Positions 63,201-64,000 of a DNA stretch of 64,000 bases are shown piece by piece. The notes under the pieces are model-generated. The model worked only from the letters and a program-made list of their open reading frames with translations, was not told the DNA's origin and made no database searches. Positions within the stretch are counted from its first letter, which is position 1. Every line of letters begins with the position of its first letter. The stretch covers positions 35,466-99,465 of the forward strand of contig NZ_VXLC01000045.1 in NCBI RefSeq assembly GCF_008704205.1, given 5' to 3'. A program made the translations under genes and the position numbers. Source of the DNA: Nocardia colli (GTDB taxonomy: Bacteria; Actinomycetota; Actinomycetes; Mycobacteriales; Mycobacteriaceae).

Positions 63201-64000
63201 ACAGCCTCGGACGCCAGCGTGACCCGCCCACTCAGGTTCTCGACGTATATCTCATCGTCGTCCTCAGGCTCGATCGCCAGTAGTGCGCCCGCACCCACCT
63301 GGACTGCCTTATCTCCGTGGTAGAACAACAGCTGAGTCGGCGGCTGACCATCCACGTCACGCTTCGGCCTACCCACTCGCGCGCCACCTGGACCCAAAGC
63401 CCACTCGAAGTAACCGAGTAGTACGGCGTGTACCTCGTACGTCATCTGCGGATCCGAACTCAACCTGATCTGCGCGGCGCGCAGGACAACTTGTCCGTCC
63501 CACTCGATACTGTCGCCGGGCCCGACGACCACGACATCCATGCCGTTCCGGGCGATCAGCACCGTGTTCTCGGTATTCCCGATCACTCCCACAGCCTGCA
63601 CACCCAGATCCGGCGGCGGCACCGAGAACAACTTCGGCCTTTCGTCAGAATCGACCTTGCCCTTGTCGTCGGCGCGTGCCGGACCGCCGGGGCCGCCCGA
63701 AAGCGCTTCCGCCGCTTCGGTTCCGGTCTCGGACGCGACTCCGTCTTCGGCTTCGGTGGCACCGGCGCCGAGGTGCTGGGCCGCGGCACCAACGTAGCCA
63801 TCGGGTGCCGATGATTCGGTCGGCGCCAGTCGTGACTCGTAGCCGGGAACGGCAGCACTACCATCCTGGATGTCGCGTGATCGGTCATCGGCCGCCGAGA
63901 GCGGCAGACCCCATCGCTGCGCCACCCGCACCAGTTCGGCAGTGCTCGTGCCTTCCGCCAACCGCAATGCGGTGAGCATCGCATTAATGCGATTCATGAC
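42272..64000 (-). CDS. Giant multi-effector polyprotein (at least 7241 residues, N-terminus beyond the window)
   Basis: The frame is uninterrupted from the window edge to a stop at 42272. The first ATG, at 63997, is preceded by an in-frame GTC, so the true start may lie outside. Residues below count from that Met. Order: pseudo-calpain 285-395; calpain-like protease 565-905; unassigned beta-rich regions about 1010-2780; OTU-like domain 2965-3145; DUF1023-like remnant 3310-3640; ART-1 3641-3990; papain-fold 4285-4415; degenerate ART-2 4600-4840; ART-3 4870-5140; papain-fold 5285-5420; helical part 5430-5640; papain-fold 5688-5815; papain-fold 6120-6260; HSSFLGG/SGHY domain 6690-6860; degenerate ART-4 6985-7241. 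Pro/Ser/Asp-rich linkers separate them. No signal peptide or membrane helix is evident in the visible part. I infer a delivered effector; the export route is unknown. Confidence 0.85.
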   Translation of the reverse strand, partial: VMNRINAMLTALRLAEGTSTAELVRVAQRWGLPLSAADDRSRDIQDGSAAVPGYESRLAPTESSAPDGYVGAAAQHLGAGATEAEDGVASETGTEAAEALSGGPGGPARADDKGKVDSDERPKLFSVPPPDLGVQAVGVIGNTENTVLIARNGMDVVVVGPGDSIEWDGQVVLRAAQIRLSSDPQMTYEVHAVLLGYFEWALGPGGARVGRPKRDVDGQPPTQLLFYHGDKAVQVGAGALLAIEPEDDDEIYVENLSGRVTLASEAVHALGLGGPAAAMVAHTGPVFATQNSQPVVRSSDARAGSRADFAVLMNNLSRETKRDPQALVEMFHEYPDQTVGVRFFVDGQPVWVRIDRTLPHETSQSSGEPMYAGHTDGEPMWAALAQKAFALLRPDINAMTTVSIRPFGAPVQPPPIAPMPGSSITVPAGRLTIVDQDGELLSVRPGDELHGTVDPASPDLLTVWIGDESTAARHSVHRNLLGELTLLPPGSDGVYHWTAPAVEVTGLRWLSPNGAERHAPVGEPVSLRVGSGGELLLDEKTRVSPQALGRLGRSIVRGTGPVFGAAGPVPTDAAQGRAGDCYLMATLMDIAENNPQAIRDMIVEYPDGTVAVRFFTAGGVPQWVRVTRDFYADEQGWVIYAAHDADHAVWPAFIEKAYAVWRGGDYALMKAGYAAHVMGQLLPPYELNATGTAPQPVRALELATFLHPMRFGVDTLYDLIMEELGANAVADTAFAFARRLGQLEPIWDRASVYEKSSVEQFQSFLGRRLESEERAQWQPEITAVLDYLRQANDPEQAMTSAVVQQHFLDLVRFLRGRGDQILLSTRRFTEAVEDVTKYPGLVGNHTYAVVDVRYGATGGIELVLRNPWVDNPAVPQTIDGLTYGPARTLILDAAHLTKFKFLSTRGTGTRFAFGNTTARPLNKAFAPESNPPATHDGSAAARADTPADHQATSADQTPADLRVGPNPNQDNGISDEKAGPGVGRDSSVLAPPGSDATTDSTPPAQSSTSTALTHPLITASAGQVNHIVRNLGSQRDGLKEIVDIVPVPQTTATWLREQLYRHVVGANGEDEQFRAELAQVVTPRLISSEWSRLLTKLGLPLRVTYRGRLFPVSIRLRLRNARPAEEQLPPVGDRDAEGNGPPVALWHYTRGWTSIGNSASEHDLRSISGSYGAKVEKYERGLRSLDLTPQGSVIVNQYATRIEAGATVESTVKRLSKGSTIPHTYEQEWQFSLNQGIDDVLPPDSSEKVWHDIAGETPDLLLIRIPKFLVDNIELPRIDPNNLKTVPAVFHPEQAGETVPSLSKFPFYSALSIPNHDELLLDVFQGFRERLVGISSNSLGDLMDFFKEENILGNIPLMRDGWLPSPSWLNSENESLGFFLMRVDFEGGTELTGPTHEKFGLEIYTLRELGVTGKSTITNESGTHPAFTATVGEGDPFPETAYPRRGGQFTFRGGVADHSSHSLSYGRKAHTSRALRLHDDMLHTTPRMRVHIVLVRDGKRFGPAAGTPLANGKTYPTNTLVPPKGALGSTPTATPPPPSQNTPGPIRYLPPKLLHLRQLSLDTTPFGVTGTAPLFAGAEKFLSDNGFFSSEHDEPGVLDLIEQKGLATARENNIAAFERMRAQSDLVAAFPEMIDGEVDETNLTLEGGAIQWFKKPGRFGTESISIRIVSKRYYASLDRPRDDVSHDLALPKFQTQNRVGINLPGSTQFDAASLQGNWNGGGNLASTNPFDVPSNQIIAGVTPSWVHAYHDSAGATYGFDTGATNMIISPADDGTQNFTVPVMHWMEISYSDGEDPDLMRSAGVVHLNVPTYRTENQKPADPSPPPVATIRKITDEDIDQLAAPTRGLPEQAVVLDAGSSTKIRQAVFALINGTSTDTEQVEPTEPTIPGAFPVDPEEDAVLPRWNPQPAAVPEQTSPPTAALPTSEIPIVVVTDPSGTLHTVLPVPGTETATAPPPARIPGEFPVESPEQTTPRRSDTLPSDVPAIIVTDPSGALHDASRALSDPESEPAVRQGLVEWGINKIAVGGNWLWEQSFGGRTANPESAPYQVIHTALSPQAQMASLVQTSHSSDEIEGVGTAGVVAGTDYIIRVESYLTDVVVLPKSVRINTENWSPSQDHANEKSDTLHSDQFGLSATQRFGDHADDSSIPGGTYQHAVSRSRHATVAETIGTNRITTTSVKAAGTNPAGPRGEAYRFTARVVHVVTVDTGTRNLITGTGNDLAAMVQRGSRVVRYLTDIVQRLVGASEPTAYGDNSLVVDDPSGTEFLVYDKDLHLHPDLARLVKESGVHKIVKQKRADLFPPIGYVLSHGALTYGNVVKANIEGGHGGFKAATKKLVESVAPGVLDPRSANHFRGVVSQINKYTSLSGTRTLANGPGAKSFAFVDRSYPLAPRLVEVVFEARPHPKADLDRIRGRRLPDGVALETNFLHTTANGNALGGSSTAIGTSRSGDDQWSFNPSFQVEGGVRPTFSFAVKGTGSAGGSRDSSRVLSTWLRGDDTARFAVPYVYTVTVRWWLLDGAHTTRLTRLAALTAGILLGLDTSQWGRPNSSVSTSVNSVNHIQFHVDDARTVGDTGTVIRRVRPDIYKSDPSVARPAPPAGSVAIEMEMPASLRPLLAQPWLPSRPIQIYWFDAIDQLDRALRAVAPSVEANRRTRSVESMLQVLNTLAWTGLPTVLGPAAIAAFLDNVDASDRILPVPVAHPPGRQVTGITVEVTLYSPEIDQTTGAIALDSLEVTSESFESEASQANTFMPTIGVSVPATADASNRGAPAGLPLGGGAKAHGMSRKVGNQRRTLTRIGTTALNADGLGSDNHRAWTLLLLKLIGPEGTLWVIGNAVLRTTGALRTPIEPTTAPATPEQPAQLTDTTPAPEPAKQPAQSLETTDPAVAPGNSTEATNRPAVPDTPTIEQHTTEQELGALSESPGPAPLEPIADLDAAPESAPAHNIAPVHGVRWQGPRLATVGGIAAPAGQVWESMRDDGDCLPLLLERVVYADNPPLTQEILDQRIAALRAEIVTEIEANAEDYFEQFVSLVDAAALAPAEAELLTSEELAVLQTARDDNRLRAEFDRQVQAIRTPRVWRNAASHLTSQAAGAVLRRRRLFLALHNEYYRTRGVILGAETTEAPSATALNHGNHFYLAVPAETRTPDSQSPARIEQSTDQKTAWQQEMLDTLARSQLGETSQDDIGYQGDPSDAPRGPPSEIARPSSPSGSVDPTGSAEPVPLLDRDPDDTFDAGQPDPATPSRPQSPADSASIHSTDTDLPAGSQESLVRQPITDEQTRIGAPSDGVDSDRSPSAASGIEGIVPPAGLGTSDTWWQDGGETWWNNLGFDDLAPAEQLRLLTEFPALRTSVPMDLEDVLHGKLLALEVARLEGLADDSGELAPEVVRQLHELDSPYTYPGSGRTWWDNLLFTNWFNRERLGLFEKFPALRNSEALPASIRNSRNIQYLLLRKYWFMENADKPDDQLPPHLRERRHNLAVPRMFLRTAVRNAGVAADRRGGTPSDVHVLTFVQDESGRHGLMVIAFGPVDNAPTVHWHAHSAASADSMYELTGRAAGQHAETVRDHPGAATVVWIDYDTEKAGDRADRLGTAIAQFITHHSGTTEVHVYGSAELTASLPRTRSSTVTVHTSFLDTPAASQPLGDVRVFTSDRDASDFGHRTLRTMHQQPPDVRAALLTYQQTAAVTNALLRSVGTSLEETFGGFQRCAATSELLVEGHPWVPNFAMLVEARNGLRESLISRCSAAEAQELRLLLDKNADDLTDFDRDTVRRLEDAHLSASETRRLRALNELMQHPRPPARWEQIRVDGRSYDRFVKAYRTHFATAPTLENIRRYLELLGQGTNQLLHVTKPFLVVRALGNVDFMAIDEHGNTLGGRKDLGLLRGHIQRDGGLLSTSLNPEFFELSTDPNIRLELVVPANMTELRGIYLGRGGLEKNAHENELLFASNTPYVITGIGTDPFDSFHRSDLVVLRGHFVAAPVPGGGSALLEREPDDTFDAGQPQLAQSPADSASVHSTDTNLPAGSQESLVRQPITDEQAHPVMPVRLADIRSEQAEDEPDEPSVPLSGEDIESGPSSDSKSVHRVDDSGAATAQTSGADQRNRRGDGLVAPVIPRRTSSRPKFTLDIPGRQSSVAPEQRAEPYRMSRIPLRITYDWATSRPDSFELWESAWETRQLTPLSTIPEVPESDVSTAGTDGSAPARGGNPAPGQPIRRPRTLARLRGFVSRIGAHRSTGEMTTQPAQSRGLRAAARQFIRQPLSGTTRSTASSTRGDGSTAHTAVTGRSRIAAGEFGRDDCLTRSLTDIQRDNNSAAIRPNYRSRALFGRSSQNLPGRSRREAEKAAGGKLHGYADEHGIEQELARLGPGAQAEVIGVHPAVGANGIGAHGYRMVNEGGVIDARDYDAEGNLISRPAGHGSSVGYYAVFYAPDGSLARPRRPRGGSIPKFPADIRVGAPYDATGTRLPGSPTAGPSRAADTTPHPAGNQRVTPNIDGSTPAHTGDASGAQTARTARSAGRLRHFVSRLRGRDAPAGATASVPAQQTAAQPPASTAFRSIRTLFRPPVPTPSGATTVHPMPRTGRRLRSFASRLPKSSVATRWLAKFGEQEQSAVVAHAGKPDAVNDFLADPDFFLDYLDDPDELAEVDQVMKLLWPGQEPPAFDDLASKLDEVAGDANLEFAVSGVREILASDDPRGRWQRVVDDGRRYRELIDHFQVHLSVQFSIGEVRAQVRKLDSVTAVRLPITTAVRVGAGLSVTVEQLTMSGEVGSEVLIGGFVVGAVLGEDSSVVGRQVELIVPVGAYGLLFGDPAAPQVLLPRDTVVRIVEMPADGRVVAEVVPSVAESVRYVPGRDDRRASVDSFDSVDSATSVPPHRGRFVGGVRYFSDDATRERFAHKTLRNWETMPGNVIDALLAYENSALINIALRRGGLSGLEQWVDQLTESADLWLARQEELQRGGVSGADPERDWEQIQSDANLEESFREDFGSNASQRVKTSVLREHIGLLDKGTGEPLRLDGKVHVTRSLVVIDFMLAVDGKPLGARDPDLLIGVVQEEPGYMSTSFTSRDVHMLDLSRYRMALTVPPGTRGVYIGSDARDRYKRELVLPRNTRYRITRIERRPGRNPVLHAEIILATADSSDSPPRAGPVPASAGKGKQPSDIDVADAPAPPRTEELPEVSAYAAAVWGAPSPQVALALVARLDPRTVAAVRAAYPGVDLAADLRAALPDEADYVDHVFAAVPTESAAPLPVERERGAEVGDSSAAVRPTPRREPSADAQVQDGSAAHVSHPSTPDVRGNCGPLALRYAADQNPGAPIRGPAMWVGLSGMRGEDFESAAAAPLQPVGTLVPVVAELRALGPRALSLVVDVYAGPDARGFGAHAVVLYQRDGELRIHDPVTGDHALANHPIARSRSVLAIVYADEGSVRTLAEYPVDGLRALNGALIGAPLTDKEYWIIHGIAKGYTDGDILEHLNRNGFPDLDMAEVTFLVNSFYASAGIERTGLLAREPGGRLFQVFMASFGSRINQETLDALPLRLSPLDKAVFEYISNHSGGDVPNREFYKEVGAAVTGRQVDGRTLGRVSSEAAENAIRSILIRVGISRSEWKLDRRGRHNLRETVVALARSLGGAIDAETVAAFRRAGGAQQWRAPPGPRPLHVVGEGIVDGSSVHPGGVAGSEPVGPVISGSGSGVGDPIRPSRGDCGARALEYAAGLNPGAGIRSPGVSVGLSGMTGPQFEFGAGARLQPLTALVPAVVRLRMLGHGSLSLVVGAHFGVDARGFGAHVVVLHNRGGSLWVYDPETRVDHPLEQHVFAEARVWLVIVYGPDSGPQAIAGYPDDGALVLGSALIGAPPAADGMDYSAGFETGGYPEANGQGLPRVEVFHGHPESFPGNFRFDAEFLYPPGTLVHIIEDAGTLLLTAPGNGWVTANYRDDGNPGPWVQTFAGDIENAAAYLIGYLSEVVPTLIEIHYPTPLTAAEIWATAEEYDTAGSLADGGAPLGGGHTDVSPADTRANRVTKPTRAELEEEIFEYLYENRNNAFNAGYEGINAHLASKSFGSLSRSEVHNSIFDILNKIDVPFRAAEFVAAEWPAVRFLNIAAQWPDAVEAYRASRGGPSDGSAPVPARIGAIPGRDNCVPLILTHLGEFIGNTGFRPDELYDGLAGNSHRQLERAVPGARLHTVPGPDTITGVLRAPGRATHALIVENHTSADENNVGAHFHVITHIGKAGRSGTQDLYTHDVDPHDPQRIRTDPHTPRPQQHITTTDVIYLDKDGNVVAPPDHDHTPTAHPRHRIGLDDATAGTQTDLFEFREFRAAFDGTEYPPGTTLRFRSRNRELTAQFVRDSGTGESLVITRDGGDAPTRSTTRTTAEFWRRLRPEHLSLLFDEVEVAQPPLRGPAPQRVHEMVDILDELSDNGFHTGTSIRLRDGSREIVAVVRRDGALDLRVPGSDRPAESRVIGTEQFKRLVVEQRIRSAKVFPPMPHSWQRIDPEGGRLFPTLARIVHSADPSKVATELADYIEQHRAVFEPHISNPDQPGATSAELLAQELSALRRKSEPIPTTGNRLGAEDLDLRLAAITLKHELNIIALEPDRPMMEIGDNTDHPFIFLRRSEDGGYELGLTDTGLMFSTVKPSLPVTGTSRARPIPREHIPPPRTEMLAGGPEPQLVGAAPRRKYINERRPIAPPTHHDATRLAHLPGRVHRKAFQEEALTQYHTPTHYMDDAEREAHRRFVGPDGKLYNAYDGHPFDTGDSPNWIFVMDEFGNLYAAEKEFGLIQHSSFLGGRTVCGVGYLNVRKGVLTNIIDYSGHYAPHSQMNDYAIAVLRGQGLRLHPRFQRGIVDADWEIRPRDAEVEREIQADAWARWQRITANGPTPTRPFRIHRAVTVDGRLQWEAYKELTRDDFPPGTVISFRDAHTFTVATVGSDHMLHAVEHDQNGGARSYDVGFDTMRAHLNARGVTEVRIEVPQHPSAAVPESAQDLNELPSEVRGALRAHIARPDLLDQFLTDRETVSSYIEGVGYHHLMVELVSSGGSAPTLDELARMHRDPGPSAQNSAVVEQVFQAGDPAGLWQEMLTNHGIHHAIDAHYRKHADRPFEADTFEHQERALRTLADNPLSITEPLHFIYDLSAPPLAGDPLRMPGRTVRRDTFILGVLAGFEPPQQDTYRVDLTVYPGTQGLLFTDDGLPRILLAQDIRITGIYPDGDHVRFTAETRSGSTDSEGDLSAGLVRLSVTEDPLDGGATSDSSS
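42275..43045 (-). other. Domain: degenerate ADP-ribosyltransferase-like unit 4, C-terminal (residues about 6985-7241)
   Basis: FLTDRETVSSYIEGVGYHHL and TYRVDLTVYPGTQGLLFTDD then LPRILLAQDIRITGI parallel unit 2 and the ART scaffold. No STS strand or catalytic Glu is present. It ends the polyprotein. Confidence 0.5.
43418..43930 (-). other. Domain: HSSFLGG...SGHY module of polymorphic toxins (residues about 6690-6860)
   Basis: FVMDEFGNLYAAEKEFGLIQ then HSSFLGGRTVCGVG and IIDYSGHYAP form a pattern I recognise from the C-terminal parts of RHS and other polymorphic toxins (FVM...G.IY......HSSFL.G..V...G.......SGHY). Its biochemical activity is not known to me. Confidence 0.5.
45218..45640 (-). 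other. Domain: papain-fold-like unit 4 (residues about 6120-6260)
   Basis: GRDNCVPLILTHLGEF gives C6129, VGAHFHVITHI gives H6211 and LYTHDVDP gives D6233. The Cys-His-Asp order is kept, but the His-Asp spacing (22) and the surrounding sequence differ from units 1-3, so it is a more distant relative. Confidence 0.5.
46553..46936 (-). other. Domain: papain-fold (Tox-PL/deamidase-like) unit 3 (residues about 5688-5815)
   Basis: SRGDCGARALEYAAGLNPG gives C5696, GAHVVVLHN gives H5777, and WVYDPETR gives D5792. Spacing equals that of unit 2. A VGLSGM segment between Cys and His is shared by both copies. Confidence 0.65.
47078..47710 (-). other. Helical region with LuxR-like helix-turn-helix pattern (residues about 5430-5640)
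   Basis: LTDKEYWIIHGIAKGYTDGD followed by an IL..LN helix and a VTFLVNSFYASAGIERTGLLAR helix follows the GerE/LuxR HTH pattern (LTxxExxVLxxIAxGxSxxEI...V..H...). A second weaker copy starts at LSPLDKAVFEYIS. DNA binding inside a toxin polyprotein would be surprising, so it may only be a helical spacer. Confidence 0.3.
47738..48145 (-). other. Domain: papain-fold (Tox-PL/deamidase-like) unit 2 (residues about 5285-5420)
   Basis: VRGNCGPLALRYAADQNPG gives C5294, GAHAVVLYQ gives H5375, and RIHDPVTGDH gives D5390. Unit 3 has the same motifs and identical spacing (81 and 15 residues), so the two are recent duplicates with intact catalytic residues. Confidence 0.65.
48578..49390 (-). other. Domain: ADP-ribosyltransferase unit 3 with KxE (residues about 4870-5140)
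   Basis: A paralogue of unit 1 including its helical extension (VRYFSDDATRERFAHKTLR). It keeps R5020 (VHVTRSL), STS at 5056-5058 (GYMSTSFTS) and E5098 (RYKRELVLP), but the residue two before the Glu is K5096 rather than Glu or Gln. The change predicts altered acceptor specificity or loss of transferase activity. Confidence 0.65.
49478..50200 (-). other. Domain: degenerate ADP-ribosyltransferase-like unit 2 (residues about 4600-4840)
   Basis: The helical start (FLADPDFFLDYLDD) and the later RQVELIVPVGAYGLLFG...PQVLLPRDTVVRI follow the ART scaffold, but the STS strand and the catalytic Glu are absent. It resembles the C-terminal unit 4 more than units 1 and 3. It is probably a non-catalytic binding module. 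Confidence 0.5.
50753..51145 (-). other. Domain: papain-fold (Tox-PL-like) unit 1 (residues about 4285-4415)
   Basis: GRDDCLTRSL gives C4296, IGAHGYRMVN gives H4385, and VIDARDYD gives D4397. The Cys-His-Asp order with a preceding LGPGAQAEVIG strand matches papain-fold toxins thought to deamidate or proteolyse targets. Confidence 0.6.
51890..52039 (-). repeat. Duplicated inter-domain linker, copy A
   Basis: About 150 bp nearly identical to copy B at 54163-54327. It encodes the linker LLEREPDDTFDAGQP...SPADSASVHSTDTNLPAGSQ and the ESLVRQPITDEQ that follows. Identity includes third codon positions, pointing to recent duplication or gene conversion. Confidence 0.85.
52028..53077 (-). other. Domain: ADP-ribosyltransferase unit 1, motif-complete (residues about 3641-3990)
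   Basis: A helical extension (VRVFTSDRDASDFGHRTLR...ALLTYQQ) leads to an ART fold with R3856 (LVVRALG), STS at 3894-3896 (LLSTSLNPEFF) and E3939xE3941 (HENELLF). This R-STS-ExE triad is that of arginine-type mono-ADP-ribosyltransferases (C2/VIP2 class), so activity is expected. Confidence 0.75.
53078..54070 (-). other. Domain: DUF1023-like alpha/beta-hydrolase remnant (residues about 3310-3640)
   Basis: Two copies of the DUF1023 N-terminal signature (TWWNNLGFDD...LLTEFPALR and TWWDNLLFTN...LFEKFPALRN) precede a core with LTFVQDESGRHGLMVIAFG and VVWIDYDTEKAGDR. Where active members have GHSYGS, this has VHVYGS, so the nucleophile Ser is missing. This family commonly accompanies actinobacterial secreted toxins. 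Confidence 0.5.
54163..54327 (-). repeat. Duplicated inter-domain linker, copy B
   Basis: Copy B encodes the same linker (RDPDDTFDAGQP, SPADSASIHSTDTDLPAGSQ, ESLVRQPITDEQ) as 51890-52039, with a small insertion (DPATPSRP region). Together the copies flank the DUF1023-like and ART-1 domains. Confidence 0.85.
54563..55105 (-). other. Domain: OTU-like cysteine protease (residues about 2965-3145)
   Basis: MRDDGDCLPLLLERVVY matches the OTU nucleophile region (DGDC/DGNC), with C2982 as nucleophile. LRAEIVTEIEANAEDYFEQF matches the helix after it, and the C-terminal NHGNHFYLAV places H3135 in the expected strand. OTU enzymes cleave ubiquitin-type linkages in eukaryotes; bacterial effectors of this type act on host ubiquitin. 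Confidence 0.6.
55658..60970 (-). other. Unassigned beta-rich central regions (residues about 1010-2780)
   Basis: No enzyme motif is recognised. Two blocks of roughly 700-850 residues with alternating hydrophobic strands are joined by a Pro/Glu-rich linker containing two copies of a VTDPSGxLH repeat (near 58020 and 58190). Features such as RRGGQFTFRGG and FSFAVKGTGSAGGS suggest beta-structure. A translocation or receptor-binding role would fit a large effector but is speculative. Confidence 0.4.
61283..62305 (-). other. Domain: calpain-like (C2) cysteine protease (residues about 565-905)
   Basis: AAQGRAGDCYLMA carries the catalytic C580, VGNHTYAVVDV carries H844, and LVLRNPWVDN carries N865. 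The order Cys-His-Asn and the surrounding QGxxGDC and NPW motifs are those of calpains. It could process the polyprotein or act on host or competitor proteins. Confidence 0.8.
62813..63145 (-). other. Domain: inactive calpain-like repeat (residues about 285-395)
   Basis: The segment aligns with the start of the intact calpain domain downstream (LMNNLSRETKRDPQALVEMF versus LMATLMDIAENNPQAIRDMI, then EYPDxTVxVRFF and VR). Where the intact copy has GDCYLMA, this one has ADFAVLM, so the catalytic Cys is replaced. It is probably a duplicated substrate-binding or regulatory lobe. Confidence 0.65.

Noticed and set aside
42272..64000. Giant frame as a non-ribosomal peptide or polyketide megasynthase
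   Set aside because: No adenylation, condensation, carrier, ketosynthase or acyltransferase motifs are present; protease, ART and papain-fold motifs dominate.

Overview
The window is GC-rich actinobacterial DNA, most likely from Nocardia or a close relative in the Mycobacteriales. The signs are: two loci of type VII secretion (ESX) accessory proteins (WXG100-like proteins, two EspG chaperones, a YbaB protein); a close counterpart of the Mycobacterium tuberculosis cyclodityrosine synthase/CYP121 pair; a mycobacterial-style single-module type I PKS; actinobacterial lipoproteins; and frequent GTG starts with 4-base gene overlaps. No rRNA, tRNA, CRISPR array, integrase or insertion sequence was recognised. 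The ESX membrane machinery (EccB/C/D/E, MycP) is not in the window.

Layout. 1-2013: the end of an unknown gene and a three-domain cell-wall hydrolase with no signal peptide. 2044-7029: a LacI regulator with a palindromic operator at its start, then a tightly overlapping polar amino-acid ABC transporter (binding protein, permease, ATPase) and a class V aminotransferase. 7245-10781: a DUF4232 lipoprotein, galE, and two unknown genes. 10875-12876: a CDPS-P450 pair for mycocyclosin-type chemistry, closed by a perfect stem-loop. 13712-23370: one compact five-gene run that joins two WXG/PPE-like secretion substrates, EspG, a serine-hydrolase-fold protein with Cys in place of the nucleophile Ser, and a fully reducing PKS. 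23397-30615: housekeeping and accessory genes, namely mug, a split amine-oxidase-like pair, epoxide hydrolase, MFS exporter, CGNR regulator, alpha/beta hydrolase and a MarR regulator with a 26-bp palindromic operator. 30631-40385 (minus strand): a second ESX-substrate operon of WXG100, YbaB, a 1746-aa WXG100-like/DGT-repeat protein, an 846-aa WXG protein, EspG and WXG100. 40698-42155: a TetR regulator and an SDR-fold protein without SDR catalytic residues.

42272-64000 (minus strand) is one open reading frame of at least 7241 codons that continues past the window edge. I read it as a giant multi-effector polyprotein. From N to C it holds a dead plus an intact calpain-like protease, about 1800 residues of unassigned beta-rich sequence, an OTU-like domain, a DUF1023-like alpha/beta-hydrolase remnant, four ADP-ribosyltransferase-like units at different stages of decay, four papain-fold (Tox-PL/deamidase-like) Cys-His-Asp domains, and an HSSFLGG...SGHY module found in polymorphic toxins. 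It recalls the effector-polyprotein plan of Gram-negative MARTX toxins, but sits in an ESX-rich actinobacterial neighbourhood. This is the strongest candidate for an undescribed system here. All functional calls rest on motifs read by eye, not on database searches.
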